DNA of 64,000 nucleotides from the NCBI GenBank assembly GCA_965205725.1, contig OZ242189.1, positions 2,790,001-2,854,000 of the forward strand, given 5' to 3'. This DNA is from G965205725 sp965205725 (lineage in GTDB: Bacteria > Pseudomonadota > Gammaproteobacteria > Pseudomonadales > Halieaceae). Positions 23,556 through 32,321 of the stretch are shown here, piece after piece. The notes under the pieces were generated by a model. It did not search any database, was not told the DNA's origin, and saw nothing but the letters and a program-made list of their open reading frames with translations. Made by a program: the position numbers and the translations under genes. The first letter of the stretch is position 1; each line of letters opens with the position of its first letter.

Positions 23556-24869
23556 ATGGCTCCAGAGAAAGTAGCCGTAATCGGCGCCGGGCCCTGCGGG
23601 CTGGCCGCCTGCAAAGTACTTGCCGAGCAGGGCATAGATTACGATTGCCTGGAAGCGGGCAAGGCATTGGGCGGCATTTGGAATGTTGAAGAAAACCAGG
23701 GCGGCTATCGCTCACTGCAAACCAATACCTCGGTTCTCGGCATGTGCTTCAGTGACTTTCCCTTTGAAGATGGAGGTTCAGCTTATCGCAGTGCCGCTGA
23801 AATGCTGGTGTACTTCGGCCGCTACGCCGACCACTTCAACCTCAAGAGCACCATCAAATTTGGGTACCGCGTCGAAAAGATAGAACCAAACTCCAATACC
23901 ACCTGGGCGGTTTCGTCCGCAGGCGGGGAAGCATCGTGCTATTCATCCATCATTGTCGCAACCGGCCAGTATGCCAGGCCACGGCTGCCTCACAGCAGCG
24001 TGCCGGGCACTTTCTCGGGGCAGCACTTCCATGCACGTGAGTATCTTGATGTAACAGCACCCATTGATTTGAGGGGTAAGCGCATCATTGTCGTCGGGCT
24101 GGGTACCAGCGCCGCGGAGGTGGCCGCCGAGCTGAGTCATCCAGATTCGCCTGGGGGTTGCGCTCAACAGGTCATCCTGTCAACCCGCTCTGGACGCTGG
24201 GCCATTCCTAAAATAATCAATGGCGTGCCTGCTGACGGCCGCACGCCACACACCTCAATACGTCCCCCTGCATTCCTTCGGGCATTACCGGGCGAATCAG
24301 GTGCCTGGGTTGCGCGACTGTTCATGGGCTACTGGCTTAAAAAAACATGGAGAGGTCTGGGCGGATCAGAAGGGCTGGGGTTGCCCGAGCCCGCCATCGC
24401 ACCCTGGGAAGACCGCCCTACTCTGTCACTGGACTTCATCCCTGCGCTGCAAGCCGGACGCATTGATGTGCGCCCTGGTATAAATCATTTCGACGGCAGC
24501 CGGGTTGTATTTGGCGATGGCTCGCATACCGAGGCGGACGTTATTGTTTACGCCACCGGTTACCAACTGCATTTCCCTTTTATCAGCAAAGATATTTTGG
24601 GAGGTGATGCCACCGAACTCTCACTCTACCAGCGGATTGCGCACCCTCGGCACAAGGGCCTGTTTTTTGTTGGGTTCAGTCGCGCTATGTGCTCACTGTG
24701 GCCACTTGCAGAGCAGCAAAGCCGCTGGATCGCGGCTTTACTCAACGGTGATTTCCAACGGCCCAATAACCAACATTGGCTCAATAAAGCGGTACCCGTC
24801 CACAATAGCCTGCCGGTCATGTGCAACTTCTACACCGAGAAGCTGCGACAGGAAGCGGGGTTTTTATAG
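23556..24869 (+). CDS. Flavin-containing monooxygenase
   Basis: 437 residues, class B flavoprotein monooxygenase. FAD-binding GAGPCG lies at residues 10-15, the FMO fingerprint FSGQHFHAREY near 152 matches FxGxxxHxxxY, and the NADPH-binding GLGTSAAE follows. ATGYQLHFPF near residue 330 fits the conserved ATG[YF] motif. It may oxygenate N, S or carbonyl substrates; the substrate is unknown. It is convergent with an MFS transporter gene 27 bp away and starts the metabolic block that extends to 41 kb. Confidence 0.88.
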   Translation: MAPEKVAVIGAGPCGLAACKVLAEQGIDYDCLEAGKALGGIWNVEENQGGYRSLQTNTSVLGMCFSDFPFEDGGSAYRSAAEMLVYFGRYADHFNLKSTIKFGYRVEKIEPNSNTTWAVSSAGGEASCYSSIIVATGQYARPRLPHSSVPGTFSGQHFHAREYLDVTAPIDLRGKRIIVVGLGTSAAEVAAELSHPDSPGGCAQQVILSTRSGRWAIPKIINGVPADGRTPHTSIRPPAFLRALPGESGAWVARLFMGYWLKKTWRGLGGSEGLGLPEPAIAPWEDRPTLSLDFIPALQAGRIDVRPGINHFDGSRVVFGDGSHTEADVIVYATGYQLHFPFISKDILGGDATELSLYQRIAHPRHKGLFFVGFSRAMCSLWPLAEQQSRWIAALLNGDFQRPNNQHWLNKAVPVHNSLPVMCNFYTEKLRQEAGFL

Positions 24870-24896
24870 AAGAACCCACCCTGTTATCAGCAAGTT

Positions 24897-26222
24897 TCAG
24901 CCAGCCGCATCTGTCCGCCAGCCGCCTTGCTCAAGGTCCTGTGGCAAATAGCGGCTGGCCATATAAAATAACAGGGGTGCCACCAGACCAATCAGGCTGA
25001 CGATAACCATCGCGTATCTGAGACTATCCACACCGTATTGCGGTTGCAGCGCGTCACTGATCAAGCCTGTTGAAAGCGGGCCCAAGCCCAGGCCAATCAA
25101 ATTGAGCACAAAAAATAGCACCGCAGAAGTAAAAGCCCGCATTGCGGGATGCACCAGGGTATGTGAAATTGCCAGACAGGGTCCCAGGAATGTGGAGAAA
25201 CACACAGTGGCTACAAACTGAAAAACAATTGCAATCCCGGTGCTGTCAGTCAGGTAGTAAACCATGCTGATGGGCTGACTGAGCAAGCCGCCAATCGCTG
25301 GAACCCATAAATACCAGCGCTTATCTTTTGCGCCCCAGCGGTCTGCCAGCCAACCGCCAAGGAAAGTCCCTATCATTCCGGAGACTCCGCCAGCAACAGC
25401 CAGCAGCAAGCCAACTTCGGTAAGGCTTAAGCCATGGTTGCGCAGGTACAAAGACGCCACGAAATTACCAGTGCCATAGCCGGCAAAATTGCCAATCCCG
25501 GTTGCTGCGGCCAGCAGTATAAAGGAAGGATATCCTGCCAGGGTGCGCAGTGTTTCTGCGAGGCTGGGCTTGTATTCATTCACAGCCTGTTTTTCCCAAA
25601 GGCCTCGCTGCGGCTCCTTCATCAGCCAGGCGAGGAACAGGGCAAATACCACCCCCGGTACGCCCACTAGCATAAACGTGATGCGCCAGCCGAGCGCATC
25701 GGCCACAGCACCGCCGATCACGTATCCCATCAAAATTCCGAAATATAACCCTGCCGAATAAATCGACATGGCCGTGCCACGCTGCTCAGGTGGGTAATAG
25801 TCACTGATAATGGAGTGAGCCGGAGGACTGCCACCCGCTTCGCCCAAACCGACTCCAATTCTGGCGAGCAATAGCTGTGTATAATTCTGAGCCAGGCCAG
25901 ATAGCGCGGTCATGCCGCTCCATATGAACAGCGCCAGTGAGACGATGTTTTTGCGATTGCCACGGTCGGCCCAATACGCAACTGGAATACCCGCAGTGAC
26001 ATAGATCAATGCAAACGAGAAACCACTGAGGAGACCAAGCTGAGCATCACTCAGGCCCATATCGGCCTTGATTGCCTCCTGCAAAATAACCAGAATCTGG
26101 CGATCAATAAAATTGAACGCATAGACCACGGTTAGCATAGCCAAAGCGACCGTCCGTGCCCGCCTGGAAATACCCGTTGAATCCACCGTTTCACTGGCGC
26201 TACCGGTTGTACTCATCCCCAC
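24897..26222 (-). CDS. MFS transporter, spinster-like
   Basis: 441 residues with about 12 hydrophobic segments, in the inner membrane. The conserved loop between helices 2 and 3 reads PVAYWADRGNRKN, and NFIDRQILVILQEAIKADMGLSDAQLGLLSGF is typical of the spinster-type MFS proteins common near catabolic genes. Substrate unknown; the convergent monooxygenase gene suggests an organic acid or terpenoid-like compound (inference). Confidence 0.88.
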   Translation of the reverse strand: MGMSTTGSASETVDSTGISRRARTVALAMLTVVYAFNFIDRQILVILQEAIKADMGLSDAQLGLLSGFSFALIYVTAGIPVAYWADRGNRKNIVSLALFIWSGMTALSGLAQNYTQLLLARIGVGLGEAGGSPPAHSIISDYYPPEQRGTAMSIYSAGLYFGILMGYVIGGAVADALGWRITFMLVGVPGVVFALFLAWLMKEPQRGLWEKQAVNEYKPSLAETLRTLAGYPSFILLAAATGIGNFAGYGTGNFVASLYLRNHGLSLTEVGLLLAVAGGVSGMIGTFLGGWLADRWGAKDKRWYLWVPAIGGLLSQPISMVYYLTDSTGIAIVFQFVATVCFSTFLGPCLAISHTLVHPAMRAFTSAVLFFVLNLIGLGLGPLSTGLISDALQPQYGVDSLRYAMVIVSLIGLVAPLLFYMASRYLPQDLEQGGWRTDAAG

Positions 26223-26449
26223 TCCTGCCCATTTATTGATTTTGCGTGCGGCGTCTGTCGGGATCAGTCAATCAATCCGGAACCTCGGCATAATAGAGTT
26301 GCTAAAGAAACCCGTCCATCACTTCAGAAGCCTGAGAACTAAGCATCGCCTTATCCTTAACATTTGTTAAGCGCCGCATGTTTTTTGAGCTAAGCTTAAA
26401 CACGGCACACCCATTCCTTGGCACACCCATTTCTTGATAGAGGCTTGCG

Positions 26450-27715
26450 ATGATCAAACCATTCCAACTGGCGCTAGCCACACTGATTCTGCTTTCCATA
26501 AACCTCAGAGCAGATACGCCACAGCCGATGCAAGGTACGCCACCTAGCCACGACACTCAAGTCACCTTTCAAAATTACAGCGACCAGCCCTTCAACCGAT
26601 GGGCATTTCGCAACGCTGCTGCGCCTATGCATGCAGTAATGATCCCCCGCGGAGGTGTCGTCAGTGTTCTGGAACAATCGCCACTAGCCGGGCTGGATGA
26701 GTTTGAAGACGTATTTCGAGTTAACGATACCGATGGCGTTATTGTATTGCAGGGAGAAAAAATCCTTCGCGAAGCCTATTTTAACGGCCTAAACCCTCGG
26801 GCGCAGCATATTTGGTTTTCCATGACTAAATCCCTGGTCAGCAGCGCCTTCGGCATCCTGGTGGCCGAAGGTAAGGTCGATTTGAATGCTTCGCCAGTGA
26901 AATACATACCTGAACTCAGCGGCAGCGGCTTTGAGAGGGTTAGTATTCAAAATGTGCTGGACCACGCCAGCGCCATCGACTTTAAAGAAAACTACACCGA
27001 CCCTGACTCTGAGTTTTTCCGTTTCTACGCACCGGCACTGAATATGGCCTGGCTACCTGGGGCTGCGGACGCACAACCCAGCGAAGACATCTATGGCGTA
27101 CATGACTTTCTAGGCAAATTTGTTCGGGAAGACAAAGCGCTTAAACCGGGAGCGGCTTTCGACTACAACTCCTCCAACGCCGATGTGCTGGGCTGGCTGG
27201 TCGCACGTATCAGCGGCCAGCCTCTGCAAAACTTTTTGCAGGAGAACATCTGGGCAAAACTAGGGACCGAGCACGATGCTTACATTCTGGTTGATCGGGC
27301 CTTCATGCCAGTTGCTACGGGCGGCATGAACTCAACCCTGCGCGACGCAGCCCGCTTTGGCCTGATGATCCGGGACCAGGGGCAGTATGAGGGGCAACAG
27401 ATCATACCCAGCGAGTGGGTCAACCAAAGCCTCAATCTCAGCACCCGACATATCGCCAATATGACCAAGAACGTGAAGTACAACAGCGCGCCGTGGCAGG
27501 CTTACCACAACATGTGGTGGATATTGGATGCGGACGCGGGGGAGTACTGCGCCGTTGGTATTTATGGACAGGTCATTTACATCAATCGCAGAGCGGACAC
27601 CGTCATGGCCTGGTTTTCAAGTCAGGCGGTTGCCTCTGCGGCCAGGAATCCAGTATTCGAAGCCAAGCTGGATGCAGCCAGAAGTCTCGCAAGAAAACTA
27701 AGCCAACCCCAATAA
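26450..27715 (+). CDS. Serine hydrolase, beta-lactamase family (periplasmic)
   Basis: 421 residues with an N-terminal signal peptide (FQLALATLILLSINLRADT). The nucleophile motif is SMTKS (SxxK) near residue 126 and FDYNSSN supplies the YxN motif near residue 240, as in class C beta-lactamase and esterase relatives. More likely an esterase or peptidase than a resistance enzyme. It is divergent from the MFS gene across about 230 bp in which I see no gene. Confidence 0.86.
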   Translation: MIKPFQLALATLILLSINLRADTPQPMQGTPPSHDTQVTFQNYSDQPFNRWAFRNAAAPMHAVMIPRGGVVSVLEQSPLAGLDEFEDVFRVNDTDGVIVLQGEKILREAYFNGLNPRAQHIWFSMTKSLVSSAFGILVAEGKVDLNASPVKYIPELSGSGFERVSIQNVLDHASAIDFKENYTDPDSEFFRFYAPALNMAWLPGAADAQPSEDIYGVHDFLGKFVREDKALKPGAAFDYNSSNADVLGWLVARISGQPLQNFLQENIWAKLGTEHDAYILVDRAFMPVATGGMNSTLRDAARFGLMIRDQGQYEGQQIIPSEWVNQSLNLSTRHIANMTKNVKYNSAPWQAYHNMWWILDADAGEYCAVGIYGQVIYINRRADTVMAWFSSQAVASAARNPVFEAKLDAARSLARKLSQPQ

Positions 27716-27793
27716 ACCCGCTGCCGCGATTTTGTAAATTAGCTACCCAAAGTAGCTCTCTGCCAGGTTGCGGAAATTTGCCTTTATTTAAGA

Positions 27794-27955
27794 GAGACCT
27801 TTGCACGAAAGCCATTTCACCTACATGCTGTGTCGCCTAAAAGCGCCTACTGTTGGTAAAATCGTACTCAATCGGTCATTTATAAGCATAAACTCCCTCA
27901 TTCCGTGCGTTTTTGCCTTGCCTGAAAGTGAAATCATCTTCCGTGCAAAGGTCTC
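27794..27955 (+). mobile_element. Miniature inverted-repeat element, copy 2
   Basis: 162 bp, nearly identical to copy 1 and in the same orientation. Target duplication TAAGA at 27789-27793 and 27956-27960. It lies between the hydrolase gene end and the 3' end of the DUF385 gene, in convergent intergenic space. Confidence 0.88.
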
Positions 27956-27984
27956 TAAGAGACAGTGGTTTAAAAGACAATCGT

Positions 27985-28434
27985 TCAGCCGCGGGGTTCG
28001 CATACAAAGATTGGAATTTCTCTGGGTGTGCGCTGCCGATACTCCGCGAAAAGCGCATATTGCTCATCGCAAATGGGCCACAGGGCGTCTTTTTCCTCGA
28101 CCTCTGCCAGGCGCGCATGCAACTGCATGCGGCGCTGCCGGTGACGCACCTCAATATCAGGATTTTTCACAATGTTGTGGTACCAGACGGGGTTGGTAGG
28201 TCTGCCCGTTTGCGATGCCACCAACAATACCCCCTCTTTGTAGGGCACATACAACAGCGGAACGATAATGACGCGACCACTTTTGGCACCGGTCATGGTC
28301 ACAAAACACACCTCATCACCTCCCAGCGTATTAAAGGCGCGACCACCGCTTAAGCGGTGCAGAAATATGTGTACGCGGGCCATGGTTTTTAATACCCAGC
28401 GGGGGGCGGGCTTACCAGTTTTAGATTCACTCAT
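27985..28434 (-). CDS. Nitroreductase/deazaflavin-dependent (DUF385) family protein
   Basis: 149 residues with the split-barrel fold of Ddn-like proteins: LLYVPYKEGVLLVASQTGRPTNPVWYHNIVKNPDIEVR is the family core. Mycobacterial relatives use F420; the cofactor in this organism is unknown. It ends 30 bp from a miniature mobile element and is divergent from the aldo/keto reductase gene. Confidence 0.82.
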   Translation of the reverse strand: MSESKTGKPAPRWVLKTMARVHIFLHRLSGGRAFNTLGGDEVCFVTMTGAKSGRVIIVPLLYVPYKEGVLLVASQTGRPTNPVWYHNIVKNPDIEVRHRQRRMQLHARLAEVEEKDALWPICDEQYALFAEYRQRTPREIPIFVCEPRG

Positions 28435-28511
28435 GTATGCGGCTCCTAAAGAGAATGAAAATCGGTTAATGTGTTCCCAGTTTAACAGTTCACTCAGGGG
28501 TCAACAAATTA

Positions 28512-29528
28512 ATGAACAAGAGACGATTAGGCAAGAGTTCCCTGGTAGTTTCCGATATCTGCATGGGCACCATGACATTTGGCAATCAGGCCGACGCGAA
28601 AGAGTCCTGCCGTATTATGGACATGGCCTTTGCTGCGGGTATCGACTTTTACGACACCGCTGAAATGTACCCAGTACCGCCCGACACAAAATACCAGGGG
28701 GTCACTGAGGAAATTGTCGGCCGCTGGATGAAAACCAAACCCCGTGACGACATTATTTTGGCCACAAAAGTTGCAGGGCCAGGCCACGGCTGGATTACGC
28801 CGCCACTCAGGGGTGGCAAAACCGGCCTCGACCGACATCACATTATGCGGGCAGTGGAAACCAGCTTGCAGCGCCTGGAAACCGACTACATCGACCTCTA
28901 CCAAACCCACTGGCCAGACCCGGATTTCCCCTATGAGGAAACCATGATGGCGCTGGATAGCCTCGTGCAATCAGGAAAAGTACGTGTCCTGGGTTGCAGC
29001 AATGAGACCAGTTGGGGGCTCACTAAATCACTCTGGACTTCCGACCTCCACGGGCTGGCTCGCTTCGACACCATACAAAACAATTTCAGCCTCAACAATC
29101 GCCGTTTTGAAGACGAGCTGGCCCAGGTCTGCCGACAGGAGCAAGTGAGCCTGCTGCCCTACTCACCACTGGGCGGCGGCGTACTCACCGGCAAATACAA
29201 CAATGGTCAACGGCCCGGCGGGGCTCGTTTTACGACCTACATGGAAGGCGAACAACGACAACAACAGATGGCGAGCCGGTTTCTGAATGACAGAACCCTG
29301 GCCTCTACGGAAAAATTTCAGACAATTGCGTCTGAACTGGGTCTGTCAGTGACCACATTGGCAACGGCGTGGAGCAAGCAGCACGACTTTGTCGGTTCTA
29401 CAATTGTTGGAGCCACCTGCACTGAACAGATGCCCGATATTCTTGCTGCTGCCGACCTCACCCTGAACAGAGAGACAATGAAAGCGCTGTATAAAGTGAC
29501 TCAGGAAATACTGTACCCAATGGGCTGA
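28512..29528 (+). CDS. Aldo/keto reductase
   Basis: 338 residues with a TIM-barrel NADPH-dependent oxidoreductase layout. Catalytic residues: Asp and Tyr in FYDTAEMYPVP, Lys in ILATKVAGPG, His in YQTHWPD. SLLPYSPLGGGVLTGKY is typical of the AKR12/AKR11-like families. The substrate is probably a carbonyl of the surrounding catabolic block (inference). Confidence 0.92.
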   Translation: MNKRRLGKSSLVVSDICMGTMTFGNQADAKESCRIMDMAFAAGIDFYDTAEMYPVPPDTKYQGVTEEIVGRWMKTKPRDDIILATKVAGPGHGWITPPLRGGKTGLDRHHIMRAVETSLQRLETDYIDLYQTHWPDPDFPYEETMMALDSLVQSGKVRVLGCSNETSWGLTKSLWTSDLHGLARFDTIQNNFSLNNRRFEDELAQVCRQEQVSLLPYSPLGGGVLTGKYNNGQRPGGARFTTYMEGEQRQQQMASRFLNDRTLASTEKFQTIASELGLSVTTLATAWSKQHDFVGSTIVGATCTEQMPDILAAADLTLNRETMKALYKVTQEILYPMG

Positions 29529-29614
29529 ACCTGGGAACCTGTTCCGCCGCCAGTTCACGGACCATACTGGCGGCATCAAGGCAGTGACCATCACCGTTGA
29601 TGCAGCCGCTCATA

Positions 29615-31111
29615 TCAACCACCTCCAGCCGCCTCCTTCATCAGCAAATAATAGGCACCCGTGCCGTAAGATAGATTACTAATCGAGACTCGTTCATTGG
29701 TGCCATGAAAACCGGCCAAATCCTCCGGGCCAACGACCATGTACTGAAACCGGTAGGCATCATCTGCCACCTGGCTGTAGTGTTTGGAATCGGTAGCACC
29801 CAGAGTCAACCCCGGCACAATCGTGACATCACCGAACACCTGTTTGGCAACCTTGCCAATGAGTTGGTAAGCCTCACTGTCTGTGGAAGAGACCTCCGAG
29901 GCGAGAGAAGCCATGCCGTCACTTCTGAATTTTACCTCCACCCGTTCATCATCAATCGCCGCTATAACATGAGCCCTGACACTTTCCGGCGTGTCGCGCG
30001 GGTGCAATCGAAAGTTGACGGCAGCCGTGGCTGTCGGTGGAATCACATTGGTTTTAACACCGGCGCGCAAGATTGTCGGCGCGGTGGTGGTACGCAGCAT
30101 GGCATCCAAAGAGCCAGCCTTTGCCAGCAGTTGTTCAATCAAGCCTCCAAACAACCATTTGTTGGCCACCGCCAGTCTCATCATAAAAGAACCCGTGCGG
30201 GCAACACCGGTAACCGCCTCCAAACTGATGCCCTCCAGCCCACCGGGCAGCGGATGCTCGCGCAAATTGACCAGGGCTTGCGCCAGGATATCGACCGCCG
30301 TTTCTGACTCAGGCACTGAGGAGTGACCACCTGGGCCATGCGCAACCAGATCAAGGGTCATAATGCCTTTTTCTGCCACGTTAATTGAGGCAATGGGCGT
30401 CTCAAGCCCCGGCATGACACCATCGAAAATAAAGGAGCCTTCATCAATCGACCACGCCAACTGAATACCATTGGCCTTCAAGTATTCGGTCACACCAGCA
30501 GCTCCCTGGTTACCACCGACTTCCTCGTCGTGCCCAAAACTAAAATAGATGGTTCGCTGCGGAACAAAACCCTCGCTTAGCAAAAGGGTCGCTGCCTCAA
30601 GCATCACGATAACGCCACTCTTGTCATCCATGGCACCGCGACCCCAAACGTAGCCATCGACAATGGCGCCGGAGAACGGCGGATAGGTCCAGTCTCCTTC
30701 CGAACCTGCGACCACCGGCACCACATCGTAATGCCCTGTCAGCAATATAGGCTTCAGCGCGGGATTACTGCCCTGCCATGTATAGAGCATGGTGTAGTCC
30801 GCCAGCAATTTAAGTGATAACCCGCTTTGCACCTCGGGGTAGGTTTGCCCGACCCATTCAATAAAACGATCAAAGGCTTCGTAGTTCTGCGTCTGCGAGT
30901 CGCCTGTCGACACGGTCTCGAAGGCAATCGATTCACTCATGTGAGCGCTAATCCGGCTGGCGTCAACCTCGATACTAACCAGGGCCTCGCCGGGCGATTG
31001 TTCAGCAGTGAACATCATCGTGCGCAGCACGAGCACAAACACCAGCATGAGCAACAATAAAGCGGTAATAGCTCCTACCTTTTTCATCTTCAGTCTCCCA
31101 AATTTCGCCAC
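29615..31111 (-). CDS. M20-family metallopeptidase (membrane-anchored)
   Basis: 498 residues. An N-terminal hydrophobic segment (AITALLLLMLVFVLVLRTM) anchors or exports it. Metal ligands appear in GHYDVVPV, GRGAMDDKSG and GHDEEVGGN; the C-terminal His lies in FHGTNERVSI. It resembles the carboxypeptidase PM20D1-like group that hydrolyses N-acyl amino acids; substrate unproven. Confidence 0.88.
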   Translation of the reverse strand: MAKFGRLKMKKVGAITALLLLMLVFVLVLRTMMFTAEQSPGEALVSIEVDASRISAHMSESIAFETVSTGDSQTQNYEAFDRFIEWVGQTYPEVQSGLSLKLLADYTMLYTWQGSNPALKPILLTGHYDVVPVVAGSEGDWTYPPFSGAIVDGYVWGRGAMDDKSGVIVMLEAATLLLSEGFVPQRTIYFSFGHDEEVGGNQGAAGVTEYLKANGIQLAWSIDEGSFIFDGVMPGLETPIASINVAEKGIMTLDLVAHGPGGHSSVPESETAVDILAQALVNLREHPLPGGLEGISLEAVTGVARTGSFMMRLAVANKWLFGGLIEQLLAKAGSLDAMLRTTTAPTILRAGVKTNVIPPTATAAVNFRLHPRDTPESVRAHVIAAIDDERVEVKFRSDGMASLASEVSSTDSEAYQLIGKVAKQVFGDVTIVPGLTLGATDSKHYSQVADDAYRFQYMVVGPEDLAGFHGTNERVSISNLSYGTGAYYLLMKEAAGGG

Positions 31112-31530
31112 ATCAAACCACTATAGACCAACCGTCTGATTCAGCCATTTTCGCAGCAAGCTGCGGAGAATATAACCCTCAGAGATTTACCACCAGTGAT
31201 TACCTGGAGAGCCTGAGCAAGGAGCCTTGTGTCTGATACTATTAGGCTTCTGTTATTACGGCCTTTGCCACCAATAATAGCTGCGATTGCTTTTTCCATG
31301 TTGCCGGCGCCACTTATTAGCGACCTTGCTTGTGCTTGCAGACTTGGATCTTCGGTGATTGAGCTCTCTGTGTTTGTCAAGAAAACGCTTCAGAATTTCG
31401 TCGTCGTCAATGGTTGACGCAAATCCTAACCGGGGCCTTTGATTCGGCTGAGCTTGAAGCTGTACCGATTCTCCCTACTGCGAACCTTCTCAGGATGCCT
31501 CTGAGACAGCCAAAACCGCGATCAGGCCCT
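31112..31530. other. Intergenic region without a supported gene
   Basis: About 420 bp between the M20 peptidase gene start and the PPOX-fold gene end. A minus-strand frame of 79 codons (31141-31380, TTG start) and a second, shifted frame with coding-like composition (DDDEILKRFLDKHRE) overlap here, which could be a decayed gene. I recognise no family and see no ribosome-binding site. Confidence 0.3.
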
Positions 31531-32094
31531 TTAAGAGTTATTCATCGCGTCTGCTTCAGCAAACGCGGCATAGGCCTGCGCAGTACCCTGTGCCATTTTG
31601 TCGCCATCAAAGGGAATAGACATTTCCGAGGTAAACTCCAGCACGATTCTTTCCGGCGTATCCAGAAAACGGATGAACATGTCAGGATTGATACCCGCCG
31701 TAAACTCATTGGCGCTGTCCTGGCGCGACTCGGCCTCCATGCCCTGCGCCAGCAAACCATACATCCACTGCTTGGTTACAGAGTCGTCGTGGACAACCGT
31801 GTGGCCTTTGTAGGTTACCGTTTTGCCGCCGCCCATGGGGGTGCCTTTGCTGGTAAGAACAATTGATGATCGTCCATCTCTGGCCATGGCCTTGATACGC
31901 ACACGCTCTTTTGTCGCCGTCATCCATATCTTGCCTTTGGCATACACATAAGCGGTAATGACACCCAGGGGATGGCCGGCTTTGTTCGCCCAAATAAAGG
32001 TGCATTCTCCAGCGGTCTTGAGCAGTTCCTGCTCTCGCTCAGGGTCCAGACGGTATTGCTTTACATCATCATAATTAACAGCTTGATCGCTCAT
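31531..32094 (-). CDS. Pyridoxamine 5'-phosphate oxidase-fold protein
   Basis: 187 residues with a split-barrel flavin/F420-binding fold: GECTFIWANKAGHPLGVITAYVYAKGKIWMTATKERVRIKAM. Members bind FMN, F420 or haem and often reduce small organics. It is divergent from deaD and not obviously in an operon. Confidence 0.78.
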   Translation of the reverse strand: MSDQAVNYDDVKQYRLDPEREQELLKTAGECTFIWANKAGHPLGVITAYVYAKGKIWMTATKERVRIKAMARDGRSSIVLTSKGTPMGGGKTVTYKGHTVVHDDSVTKQWMYGLLAQGMEAESRQDSANEFTAGINPDMFIRFLDTPERIVLEFTSEMSIPFDGDKMAQGTAQAYAAFAEADAMNNS

Positions 32095-32118
32095 AGTACT
32101 CTCTTTTTGCTAGCCAGT

Positions 32119-32148
32119 GGTAAAACGCTAATCGGTAAAACACTAATC
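32119..32148. repeat. Direct repeat of 15 bp upstream of deaD
   Basis: GGTAAAACGCTAATC and GGTAAAACACTAATC are adjacent and differ at one base. They lie in the divergent region between the PPOX-fold gene and deaD. A possible regulator site; no partner protein is implied. A TATAAT at 32290-32295 nearer deaD may be its -10 box. Confidence 0.35.
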
Positions 32149-32321
32149 ATAGTGGCCCTCTCCCCGCAGGGATACCAGCCTTTGCAAGACAATATCCAGG
32201 GTTCAGGCCACCTGGAATCCCCCAATGTCTGGGTATCCGCTGCGCCTTTTCCAGGTAGCTTGTTCCAGGTAGCTTGGCCCAGCCTGGTGTATAATCTGCC
32301 GCCCTCACCCAAGATACTACC

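Noticed and set aside
31141..31380. Minus-strand ORF of 79 codons
   Set aside because: TTG start, no ribosome-binding site, no family recognised, and a competing frame overlaps it; listed only as intergenic content.
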